Assembly: GCA_011046135.1 (NCBI GenBank)
Contig: DSBG01000054.1
Span: 1 to 43,581, forward strand
Direction of reading: 5' to 3'
DNA from: Deltaproteobacteria bacterium
GTDB lineage: Bacteria > Desulfobacterota > Desulfomonilia > UBA1062
DNA length: 43,581 nt
The translations under genes and the position numbers were made by a program. Positions 1 to 6,547 of this stretch are shown here, piece by piece. Position 1 is the stretch's first letter. The number at the start of each line of letters is the position of its first letter. Under the pieces are notes generated by a model, which ran no database searches, had not been told where the DNA came from, and saw only the letters and a program-made list of their open reading frames with translations.

Positions 1-114
1 AGAACGGCCCAGGAACTTCTCGGCAACAAGAATGTCAATACAACCATAATTTATACCCATGTCATGTGCAAAGGGGCCGGAGCCGTGAAAAGCCCGCTCA
101 ACGATCATGGGTAA
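1..114 (+). CDS. Integron-integrase-like tyrosine recombinase, C-terminal fragment (cut by window edge)
   Basis: The open frame from base 1 to the TAA at 112-114 gives 37 residues, beginning [15 protein letters not shown]. The catalytic tyrosine context IIYTHV is followed by a tail ending [10 protein letters not shown]. The TTxIYTHV block is general to tyrosine recombinases; the following G-x-G-x-VxSPL tail is typical of integron integrases (IntI) rather than XerC/D. The family acts on attI/attC sites to insert and excise gene cassettes. The His that normally follows LG in this block (LGH, the His/Trp catalytic position) is Asn here (bases 25-27), which would be expected to impair catalysis. 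The start and most of the gene lie left of the window. I saw no attC-like site within the first 300 bases. Confident on family, unsure whether the gene is functional. Confidence 0.78.
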   Translation, partial: RTAQELLGNKNVNTTIIYTHVMCKGAGAVKSPLNDHG

Positions 115-263
115 CTTCGGTGCGCACTCCGTCCCTGAAGGGTGTGTGGATGGATGTGTGCTCTCCCTCCCATAAATGTGTTTCCATGAATGGGGCATGA
201 CAGTCCAGGGTGCTTTATCGTTGGTGGCTCTGGGCCACGATACCAGAAAGATGCGGAACAGGC

Positions 264-312
264 AAAAAAAAGTGCGCGGGAGAGGTGAGCTGTGAACTCC
301 TTGCTCCCGCGC
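264..312 (-). terminator. Rho-independent terminator of the selenoprotein/Fe-S/cytochrome b operon
   Basis: On the minus strand a 9-bp perfect stem (GCGCGGGAG at 312-304 pairing with CTCCCGCGC at 282-274) encloses a 21-nt loop. Two bases later comes a run of eight T (271-264). It lies 27 bases past the stop codon of the cytochrome b gene. Confidence 0.85.
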
Positions 313-338
313 ATGAACTGGGGATTGTATGGTCTGAT

Positions 339-1211
339 TCAGGGTTTGTGGTTCGTGTCTGGTTCTCCGATGTTCTTTACGGGGGGTTCGGGGTGCTCTT
401 CCTCGCTCTCCGGTGCCGGTTCAGCAGGTTCCTCTTCTGTATCGGGAGGTTCGGGCAGGGAAACGTCCTGGAGTGGTTCTTCTTCACCTGCGGGCTCCCT
501 GCTGGGTGTCTCGGGCTGAGTCTGTTCGGGCAGGGCAGGGGGCGGCTCCAGCTCCGCGATCCACAAAGGGTGGCGGTGGCGCGCGTAGTCCAGGCGGATG
601 TTGCCGGTGAAGATGGAGCGCACCATGGGCCGGTTGGGCTTGATGACGATGGCTGCCATGTGGGCGAAGAAGGCAAGCACAAAGAGGATGAACAGGAGGT
701 TGTGCACCCAGGTGGCCCACAGGAGGATCCCCAGCGACAGGTCGGGCGCAAAGATGTTCTTGTAGGTCTTGACGAGCCCGGAGATGATGAGCCCTGCAAT
801 GATCATTACCATGCCGGCATAGGCCAGCCGCTGCTCGGGCAGGTACTTGTGGAACGGGGGCTCCTCGGCCTTTCCCAGGAAGCTTTTGATCACCTGGATG
901 GACTGGCGGATGTCGCCTTTTTTCGGGAGCATGGCTTTGTGACCGAGCAGAGCGTGGTAGAAGACGTGGAACAGGCATGCCGCGATGAAGACCACGGATG
1001 CCGCGTAGTGGATGTTCAGCGAGAAGATGAAGTCCCCAGACCAGGTGAGCCCCGGCACCTCGGTGATGTAGTAGCGCTGCGCGATGGGGAGCTGGAAGAT
1101 GCCGGTGAGCACCAGGAGCAGGCCGGAGATGGCGATGGCCCAGTGCTCGATGAGCACGATCGTGCTGTGGCGCTTCACCAGGCCTTTGTCGTACAGGATC
1201 CGGTCACTCAT
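339..1211 (-). CDS. Membrane cytochrome b subunit (formate dehydrogenase gamma-like)
   Basis: A 290-residue protein with four hydrophobic helices between about residues 20 and 215. Histidines suited to haem b ligation sit near helix ends: H15 and H23 in the first segment, several in NIHYAASVVFIAACLFHVFYH, and more in the fourth helix (WVHN and FFAHM). This is the fold of FdnI/formate dehydrogenase gamma-type cytochromes, which pass electrons between a periplasmic Fe-S subunit and the quinone pool. The start overlaps the upstream Fe-S gene by 8 bases, so the two are translationally coupled. The last 70 residues form an unusual Pro/Glu-rich, low-complexity tail after the final helix. The catalytic subunit of such a complex is not adjacent. 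Family assignment is fairly sure; substrate unknown. Confidence 0.8.
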   Translation of the reverse strand: MSDRILYDKGLVKRHSTIVLIEHWAIAISGLLLVLTGIFQLPIAQRYYITEVPGLTWSGDFIFSLNIHYAASVVFIAACLFHVFYHALLGHKAMLPKKGDIRQSIQVIKSFLGKAEEPPFHKYLPEQRLAYAGMVMIIAGLIISGLVKTYKNIFAPDLSLGILLWATWVHNLLFILFVLAFFAHMAAIVIKPNRPMVRSIFTGNIRLDYARHRHPLWIAELEPPPALPEQTQPETPSREPAGEEEPLQDVSLPEPPDTEEEPAEPAPESEEEHPEPPVKNIGEPDTNHKP

Positions 1212-2199
1212 GTGGGCCTTCCTCTTTGGATGACTTCTTCAGTGAGCCTGCAGCAGCAGCCACCCCTGCAACAAGGCCTGCAATGGGCGCCAGCAGCACG
1301 GCGGTTCCCATGGCATCGGTTTTTGCCATGCTCCGCACCACGGGGTTGAAGTGGGGCTTTCCCGGGCCGGTGTCGATTGCGGCATTGATGAGATCGAAGG
1401 GCACCGGTGAGACATAAAGCGTTGAGGTCCCGCCGTTTTCCGTGTCACCGTAGATGAAGCCGTTCATGGATTCTGTTCGCCTCCTGGCCTCGGCGTAGAT
1501 GTCCTCTCTGGGCCCGATGAGCAGGGCCTGCCTCGGGCAGGCATCCACGCACACGGGGTTCCTGCCCTCGACGATCAGGTCGAGGCAGAGGTCGCACTTG
1601 AACATCACGCCGTTTCCCGCCAGGGTGGGCAGGATGTGCAGGTAGATGCCGATGCCGGACTGGCGCTGGGGGATATCCCAGGGGCACACGGTTCGGCACT
1701 TGGCGCCGCCGAAGCACAGGTTCTTGTTGATCACCACGGCCCCGGTTGTGTCCTTGTGGTTTGCGGTAAAGGGACAGATCGTGGCGCAGGCAGGGTTGTC
1801 GCAGTGCATGCAGCGCCTGGGGATGTGGAGGGTTTTCTGTTTTCCGTTGTATTCAACGTCCGCCTTCTGGATGTAGAGATAGGTGTAGGGAGTGAGCCGG
1901 TCGGTCACGTCCTTCTTCTTGGACCAGTCTTCGATCTTTCCCCTGGGCAGGAGCTTCGGGATGGGGTCCACGGGTTCGGGCACGGTCTCGATGTTTTTGG
2001 CCCGGCAGGCTACGATGCAGGCAGGGGTGTCGCGTTCCGGGCACCCGTCGCACAGGCTCAGGTCGATGAGCGTGGCGAGCCTTCCGGTCTCCTGTGCCCG
2101 GGTGGGTTTCGGCAGCCCCACGGTTGAGGCCAGTGTGACCCCGCCCGCGGCCTTGAGAAACGTTCTCCGGGATATGCCGCTGTTGCTCTGCGTGCTCAT
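1204..2199 (-). CDS. Tat-exported 4Fe-4S electron-transfer subunit (HybA/FdnH-like)
   Basis: 331 residues. The ATG at 2199 is chosen over an upstream one at 2232 because GGGAG lies about 9 bases before it and the protein then opens with a twin-arginine signal (SRRTFLKAAGG) ending near an A-R-A cleavage site. Four cysteine groups follow: CDGCPERDTPACIVACR, CMHCDNPACATICP, CFGGAKCRTVCPW and CDLCLDLI...CVDACP. This is the four-cluster pattern of formate dehydrogenase beta and HybA subunits. A hydrophobic stretch near residues 293-315 fits a C-terminal membrane anchor. It should sit on the periplasmic face and wire an unseen catalytic subunit to the downstream cytochrome b. It starts 41 bases after the selenoprotein gene stops and is presumably co-transcribed with it. 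Confidence 0.85.
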   Translation of the reverse strand: MSTQSNSGISRRTFLKAAGGVTLASTVGLPKPTRAQETGRLATLIDLSLCDGCPERDTPACIVACRAKNIETVPEPVDPIPKLLPRGKIEDWSKKKDVTDRLTPYTYLYIQKADVEYNGKQKTLHIPRRCMHCDNPACATICPFTANHKDTTGAVVINKNLCFGGAKCRTVCPWDIPQRQSGIGIYLHILPTLAGNGVMFKCDLCLDLIVEGRNPVCVDACPRQALLIGPREDIYAEARRRTESMNGFIYGDTENGGTSTLYVSPVPFDLINAAIDTGPGKPHFNPVVRSMAKTDAMGTAVLLAPIAGLVAGVAAAAGSLKKSSKEEGPHE

Positions 2200-2240
2200 G
2201 TCAGTATCTCCCTCGCGGTCCTTCAAAATCAAACCCCTGC

Positions 2241-2534
2241 TTACAGCGAACAGCTCCCCGACGAATAGCCAGGGGTCACTCGCGATGCGATGTTCAGTCC
2301 CCGGAAATCAGCATCGATGGTGATGTTCCCGACAAGATCCAGGGTGCTTCTACCAATAATAAAGGTGAATCCGTCAATTTCAAATGTCTCGTCGTTGTCC
2401 TTCGGCTCATCCAGAGCCAGCCGCAGCTGCGGACCGCCTCAGGCGAACCGCATCAGGATTCTGAGTGCGCACCCGTCACGATGTGCATACCGTCTCTCGA
2501 TCTCTTTTCTGCCCTTTTCCGTCATGCTGATCAT
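2241..2534 (-). CDS. HesB/IscA-like selenoprotein, in-frame UGA at codon 32
   Basis: A 97-residue frame from ATG 2534 to TAA 2243-2241, interrupted only by TGA at 2441-2439. GGGAGG lies about 9 bases before the ATG. Around the TGA the protein reads LRILMRFA-U-GGPQLRLALDEP, then DETFEIDGFTFII. This matches A-type Fe-S carrier (IscA/HesB) proteins. The UGA falls where IscA has its first conserved cluster-ligand cysteine, and the GGP...LALDEP context is the signature of the known HesB-like selenoprotein family. One cysteine remains near the C-terminus (C95), where IscA has a CxC pair. A plausible SECIS hairpin follows the UGA. The gene is first in an operon with Fe-S and cytochrome b subunits. 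Because of the UGA, ordinary gene callers would split or miss it. A recent nonsense mutation is the alternative, but conservation on both sides argues against it. Confidence 0.85.
2404..2441 (-). promoter_or_regulatory. Candidate bacterial SECIS element downstream of the UGA
   Basis: Starting 21 bases after the UGA (2441-2439) on the minus strand, GGCTC (2418-2414) pairs with GAGCC (2408-2404) around the five-base loop TGGAT. The loop carries two G residues and begins 26 bases after the UGA. This fits the bacterial rule of a short stem with exposed guanines 15-35 bases downstream for SelB binding. The stem is only 5 bp, so the support is moderate and rests mostly on the selenoprotein call. 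Confidence 0.55.
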
Positions 2535-2561
2535 GTGCCTCGTCCTCCCTGATTTTTTTTC

Positions 2562-2577
2562 GTAATACTTTTGTATC
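2562..2577 (-). promoter_or_regulatory. Possible -10 region for the selenoprotein operon
   Basis: The AT-rich minus-strand stretch TGATACAAAAGTATTAC contains weak -10 candidates (TACAAA at 2575-2570, TATTAC at 2567-2562). A start near 2563-2565 would put the centre of the FNR-type box (2606.5) about 41.5-43.5 bases upstream, the class II activator spacing. No good -35 is seen, as expected for an activator-dependent promoter. Confidence 0.4.
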
Positions 2578-2599
2578 AGACATCAGGTGAAAAATGGCA

Positions 2600-2613
2600 T
2601 TGATCCAGATCAA
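2600..2613. promoter_or_regulatory. FNR/CRP-family operator (TTGAT-N4-ATCAA)
   Basis: The sequence TTGATCCAGATCAA is a perfect dyad and an exact match to the FNR consensus. It lies between the divergent Crp/Fnr regulator gene (ATG at 2638) and the selenoprotein/Fe-S/cytochrome b operon (ATG at 2534). Its position suggests activation of the minus-strand operon and possibly autoregulation of the regulator gene, whose start codon is only 24 bases away. Confidence 0.75.
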
Positions 2614-2637
2614 CAAAATGTGAAAGAGAGAGAACGT

Positions 2638-3345
2638 ATGGAGGCCTTCGAGATCCTTTCACACATTCCGCTCTTCAAGGGACTACCCGACGATCAGCTC
2701 AGGATCCTGGCAGGGTGTGCGAGCGAGCGGCGGTATCGGCCCGGCGAGGCGATCTTCATCCAGGAGGACGAGGCCCAGGCCCTCTACCTCGTGATCTGGG
2801 GCAGGGTGAAGATCTTCAAGGCCTCGGAAGACGGCAGGGAACAGACCATCTTCATGTTCGGACCCGGCGAGCCCTTCTGCCTCACGGCCCTTGCCGATGA
2901 GTTCTCGCCCGCCAGTGCCATGGCCCTCGACGAGGTGCGCATTTTCTCCTTCTCGGCAAAAGTGCTGGAGTCCGTGGCACGCAAGGAACCCTCGCTCCTC
3001 TTCAACATGCTGCTCGTGCTCTCGAGGAGACTCAAGGAGTCGCTCAGTCTCATCGAGGCCCTGGCCCTCAAGGACATTCCCCAGCGCCTGTCGGCCTACC
3101 TTGCAGCTGTGCTGGTTCAGCAGGGGGCAGGGGAGGTGATCGAACTCGGGTTTTCCCAGCGGGAGCTGGCCAAGGTCCTGGGCACCACGCCGGAGACGCT
3201 CTCCCGGGTCTTTCGCAAGCTGGAGACAGAGGGGGTTCTCGAGGTCCGGAACCGCTCCATCAGAGTCATTGACGCGGATGCACTGCTGAAATCATCCGGT
3301 AAAGACGATCCCGACAATCCACGCGCGGACAGGCGCGGTCGCTGA
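2638..3345 (+). CDS. Crp/Fnr-family transcriptional regulator
   Basis: 235 residues. An N-terminal cyclic-nucleotide-binding-type beta-roll (about residues 5-115, with PLFKGLPDDQL and the RPGEAIFIQED turn) is followed by a long dimerisation helix. A C-terminal winged helix carries the recognition sequence FSQRELAKVLGTTPETLSRVFRKL. The E-x-x-S-R pattern in the recognition helix is the one FNR uses to read TTGAT, in agreement with the box at 2600-2613. There is no N-terminal cysteine cluster, so it is not a classical oxygen-sensing [4Fe-4S] FNR. It is closer to the DNR/HcpR-type members, some of which sense haem-bound nitric oxide. ATG 2638 is preferred to GTG 2587, because the longer form would place the operator inside the coding region. 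It is likely the regulator of the divergent redox operon. Confidence 0.85.
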   Translation: MEAFEILSHIPLFKGLPDDQLRILAGCASERRYRPGEAIFIQEDEAQALYLVIWGRVKIFKASEDGREQTIFMFGPGEPFCLTALADEFSPASAMALDEVRIFSFSAKVLESVARKEPSLLFNMLLVLSRRLKESLSLIEALALKDIPQRLSAYLAAVLVQQGAGEVIELGFSQRELAKVLGTTPETLSRVFRKLETEGVLEVRNRSIRVIDADALLKSSGKDDPDNPRADRRGR

Positions 3346-3380
3346 TCCGGCACCATGGCGCAAGGCATCGCCCCGGAGTG

Positions 3381-4535
3381 TCAGGGCACCTCGATGCCGT
3401 TTTTCCTGAGCGTTTCGAAGTAAGTTTCGTAGCAGCGGTGTTCGATTGCCGAGAGCCTCTCGAAGGCGTTGGAAAAGGACGCTGCATCGCTTAAGAACGT
3501 GCCGTGCCCGGAGACGATGGCGGCGTGGCCTTCCACCAGGGCCTCGGGCAGGGTGTGCATGAGGCCGCGCCTGCCGGCTCCCACCTCGCCCGACACGACG
3601 GGGATCCCGCCCACGGAGCGTCTCTGGCCAAAGGGCAGCTCACCTCCGAACATGGACATGATCACGGAGAACTTCGGATGGCCGTGGATGATAAGCCTGT
3701 GACCCGTGAGCTCATAGATCCTCAGGTGGGCCATGAGCTCGGAAGAGGAGGTGAGGTCGCAGGTGGACGACCCGTCGAGGGGCACCCTGTCGATATACCC
3801 GGGGAGCTCATCCAGGGATGAGCCGGTCTGGGAGATGTAGAGGTCGTCCCCTTTGAGGCACGAGATGTTTCCGAAGAAGGAGTCCACCAGCCTCCTTGAG
3901 ACCATGAGCTTTCCCGTGATGTCCATGGCATGGACGATCCCCTCCTCGGTATCAGGAATGCGTGCAGGCAGGTCATTGATGCCCGAGGGAGGCCTGAATC
4001 CATCCAGGAGTTCGAGGGCCTGTTCAAAATGCGCGTGCTCCGGTCGGATCTCCGGGGAGAATTCGCAGATGGTGTTTAGGATGTCTGAAAAGTACTTCAC
4101 GAAGCAGGCGAAGCAGATGGAGCTCAAGACGATGAAGGCCTGTTCAACGGAGACGCTCCCGAGGGTCACGATGCCCGAGTCCCTCACGATGCAGCCCTTC
4201 CTCCGGTTCAGGGCGCAGGCGATCTGGTCGGGGTCGAAGGTGTCCACCACCGGGATGTCGTGGATGAAGGTGAGGCTCTCCGAGTCGCGGGGCGTGATGA
4301 GCAGCAATGACTCGTCACAGAGCGCGGTGATGATCCGCCACAGGTCTCTGCCAGGCCGGGCGTGCACGAGGCTCGAAATGCTCAGGATCTCGAAGAGTCT
4401 CTCCACCTCGCCCGGCACACGGTCCAGGTTCGTGGAGATCTCGTCGTCCAGGCCGTAGAGGGCGCAGTCTTCCCGTGCGTCTATCAGGCCATGGGCCAGG
4501 AGCTTGTTCAGATACTTTTCTACCTGGTTGCGCAC
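3381..4535 (-). CDS. Tandem-domain class II aldolase/adducin-family protein
   Basis: 384 residues from a GTG at 4535, which lies 16 bases inside the end of the oxidoreductase gene and has AGGGGGA about 7 bases upstream. The C-terminal half (about 205-384) carries the features of a zinc-dependent class II aldolase: GN at 222-223, SSE with E266, the metal pair H284/H286 in IIHGHP, and H344 in VSGHGTF. The N-terminal half (about 55-155) reads like a second, decayed copy. Its IVRDSGIVTLGSVSVEQAF resembles the usual LRNHGVVTVG...EEAF segment, but the metal-binding His is replaced by Ser120. Such enzymes cleave or form sugar phosphates or hydroxy-acids with release of an aldehyde, so coupling to an aldehyde oxidoreductase makes metabolic sense. 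Substrate unknown. Confidence 0.75.
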   Translation of the reverse strand: MRNQVEKYLNKLLAHGLIDAREDCALYGLDDEISTNLDRVPGEVERLFEILSISSLVHARPGRDLWRIITALCDESLLLITPRDSESLTFIHDIPVVDTFDPDQIACALNRRKGCIVRDSGIVTLGSVSVEQAFIVLSSICFACFVKYFSDILNTICEFSPEIRPEHAHFEQALELLDGFRPPSGINDLPARIPDTEEGIVHAMDITGKLMVSRRLVDSFFGNISCLKGDDLYISQTGSSLDELPGYIDRVPLDGSSTCDLTSSSELMAHLRIYELTGHRLIIHGHPKFSVIMSMFGGELPFGQRRSVGGIPVVSGEVGAGRRGLMHTLPEALVEGHAAIVSGHGTFLSDAASFSNAFERLSAIEHRCYETYFETLRKNGIEVP

Positions 4536-6274
4536 AGCGCGATCCCCCTGGTTCGGATCTCGGTGAGCGTTCCGTCGGGATTGCATCCCCTGATCCGGTA
4601 GTAGCGGTCCAGCGCCTCTTCGAAGGCGGCCCTGTCGATGGGAGGGATCTCGATGCCGGGGCCGTTCGTGCCGGCCTCGGTGTAGAACCTCTGCGGGAGC
4701 ATGTCGTCTGCGCGGGTGAATCCCCTGAGCGTGTTGATGTGCCGCTCGAGGCTTGAGATGGTGTCCCCGATGCGGAGCAGGTCCTGGGTGTCGAGCTCCA
4801 GCCCCGTGACCGCGGAAAACCCCTTGGCGTACTCCTCCAGGGATGCCCCGAGGAAGGCGAACTTGCAGGCGCCGATGGAGTCGACCACGCTGTTGAGGTC
4901 CTCTGCGATCTTGATGATGCGCGCCTTGCCCGAGAAGCTGAACCGGTCCGTGGCAACAGGCTTTCGCAGGATCTCGTGGGCGATGGGGTAGGCGCGCAGA
5001 TGGCATGCACCGCGGGTGGAGGTGCCGTAGGCCAGCGCCATGCCATATGCCCCGCGGGGATCGTAGGCGGGCAGCTCCAGGGATTTCACGCTCATGGAGA
5101 GCTCCGGCACGCCCAGTTCCCGGGCCATGAGCGCGGAGCCCAGCCTGAGAAGCTCGCCATCGCCTTTTCCAGTGACGATTTCTTTCACCTTTTCCACGAG
5201 GGCGGCGCCGGTATAGCGGGTCTGCCTGATCTCCGCGAGGCAGGCGATGGTGGATGCCGCGGTGATGGTATCGATCCCGGCTTCGTTGCAGAGGCGGTTT
5301 GCCTCGATGATGGACGCGAGGTCGTTGTTTTCGTTGAGGGCCCCGAAGTGGGAGAGGGTCTCGAACTCGGGGAGCGAGGTGTCCGTACGCTTCTTGCACG
5401 CGATGGGGCAGCCGTGGCATGCGTGGTGTGTGACCCGGCCGTGCCGTGCGAGCGTTGGTGCGGAAAACGCCCGGTAGCCTTCGAAATAGGTCCTGCGGAA
5501 GTTGGCCGTGGGCATCATGCGCCGGGATGCCATGAGGTCCACCAGGGTGGCGGTGCCGAAGTTCTTCAGGCCCGATCTCCCCATGATGGCAGGTGACGCA
5601 TCGAAGAGCCGGATGATGTCTGTCCTGGCCGCCTCCTCCCCGGCCCGGTCGACACTTGTAAGGCGTGAGGTGCCCATGACGTTGAGGGCGCGGAGGTTTC
5701 TTGAGGCCATGACGAGCCCCAGCCCGCCCCTGCCCGAGGCATAGGTCCCATCCACCATGATGGAGGCATACCGGCAACCGGCCTTTGCCCCCGGCCCGAT
5801 CGCCGCCGTGGAGCCTCCTTGGCGGGCAAGGGATGCGAAGACCTCGCTCAAGGGGAGATCTGCTGCCAGGTGAGCCTCTTCGAACGTGACCCCGGAGTTG
5901 TCGATTGTCATGACGAGTTCGGTCTCGGCCCTGCCCGTGATGTGAATGAAGTCCGCACCGGCCTTCCTCATCTCGATGGCGAGTCTCCCGCCCACCGAGC
6001 AGCTGCAGATGGTGTTGGTCAGGGGGGAGAAGGCGGAAATTGCCGTGCGCCCCGAGGCCGGGATTCGCGACCCGGTGAGCTGTCCCGTGGCAAAGACGAG
6101 GGGAGCGTCATGGGCAAGGGGGTCCGCGGTGGGGCAGGCGCCCAGAAACCACGAGCCGATGCCCCTGCCTCCGAGGAAGGCACGCGATACGTCATCAGGC
6201 AGTTCCCCGGGGCGGGCTTCGCGTTTCTCCAGGTCGATGTACCAGCCCTTCAGGCTCGTCAGAGGTCGGTCCAT
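4520..6274 (-). CDS. Aldehyde:ferredoxin oxidoreductase, tungsten-pterin type
   Basis: 584 residues, close to the 600-620 usual for the family. The N-terminus has the typical WYIDLEK and LGGRGIGSWFL blocks of the pterin-binding domain, followed by GPGAKAGCRYASI and the GRGGLG block. The [4Fe-4S] ligands are visible as C286, C289 and C293 (HACHGCPIACK) and C470 (SIGACKF). The family oxidises aldehydes to acids with ferredoxin, using a tungsten or molybdenum bis-pterin cofactor in the cytoplasm. A short GGAG lies just before the ATG at 6274. The downstream class II aldolase overlaps it by 16 bases, so the pair forms one translational unit. Which aldehyde is used cannot be told. Members with a short C-terminus and an uncertain cofactor exist, but all key residues are present here. 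Confidence 0.88.
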   Translation of the reverse strand: MDRPLTSLKGWYIDLEKREARPGELPDDVSRAFLGGRGIGSWFLGACPTADPLAHDAPLVFATGQLTGSRIPASGRTAISAFSPLTNTICSCSVGGRLAIEMRKAGADFIHITGRAETELVMTIDNSGVTFEEAHLAADLPLSEVFASLARQGGSTAAIGPGAKAGCRYASIMVDGTYASGRGGLGLVMASRNLRALNVMGTSRLTSVDRAGEEAARTDIIRLFDASPAIMGRSGLKNFGTATLVDLMASRRMMPTANFRRTYFEGYRAFSAPTLARHGRVTHHACHGCPIACKKRTDTSLPEFETLSHFGALNENNDLASIIEANRLCNEAGIDTITAASTIACLAEIRQTRYTGAALVEKVKEIVTGKGDGELLRLGSALMARELGVPELSMSVKSLELPAYDPRGAYGMALAYGTSTRGACHLRAYPIAHEILRKPVATDRFSFSGKARIIKIAEDLNSVVDSIGACKFAFLGASLEEYAKGFSAVTGLELDTQDLLRIGDTISSLERHINTLRGFTRADDMLPQRFYTEAGTNGPGIEIPPIDRAAFEEALDRYYRIRGCNPDGTLTEIRTRGIALCATR

Positions 6275-6478
6275 GATCTCCGACTCTAGTGCAATTACCC
6301 GGGAGGCTCAACATGAAATCTGGCATGGGGTCTCATTTATGTCCTGGTGGGACCTGGATTTTTATCAAGAATATCAGCCGGCATCGAAGCGTTTTTCTGA
6401 CCACGGGAAAAAAAGTTTATCTGTCCCAAGGGAAAAAAAGAAGAGCAGAACAAGGCCATCTTCCTCAATGGTATCTCC

Positions 6479-6506
6479 TTGATTTTCAGTTCATCGTTAT
6501 TATAAT
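6479..6506 (+). promoter_or_regulatory. Sigma-70-type promoter for the OmpA-like gene
   Basis: TTGATT (6479-6484) and a consensus TATAAT (6501-6506) are separated by 16 bases. The expected transcript start near 6513 gives a short leader of about 35 bases before the chosen ATG. Confidence 0.7.
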
Positions 6507-6530
6507 TAGTTGTGTTAACGCACTAATTAT
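6502..6530. promoter_or_regulatory. Operator-like dyad over the -10 and start site of the OmpA-like gene
   Basis: ATAATTAGT (6502-6510) and ACTAATTAT (6522-6530) form a perfect 9-bp inverted repeat with an 11-base spacer containing GTTAAC. It overlaps the -10 hexamer and the predicted transcript start and ends just before the ribosome-binding site. This is where a repressor would bind, though it could also fold as a weak leader hairpin. Confidence 0.45.
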
Positions 6531-6547
6531 ACAGAGGAGGTATGTCT

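Noticed and set aside
264-312. attC-like recombination site next to the integrase end
   Set aside because: The inverted repeat ends in eight T on the minus strand and lacks the GTTRRRY core, so it is a terminator of the cytochrome operon.
210-1349. A 379-residue plus-strand frame opposite the cytochrome b gene
   Set aside because: The minus strand encodes a clear cytochrome b with terminator and operon context; the plus frame shows no known motif.
2439-2441. The UGA in the HesB-like gene as a pseudogene mutation
   Set aside because: Coding similarity continues on both sides, the codon sits at the conserved cysteine position where this family is known to use Sec, and a hairpin follows.
2290-2565. 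A 91-residue plus-strand frame before the regulator gene
   Set aside because: It is the antisense of the HesB-like selenoprotein, which has real family motifs and a ribosome site.
4536-5777. N-terminal extension of the aldolase frame giving an apparent 798-residue protein
   Set aside because: The extra 414 codons run through the aldehyde:ferredoxin oxidoreductase gene in another frame and are Arg/His/Pro-rich nonsense; a GTG with a good ribosome site at 4535 starts the real protein.
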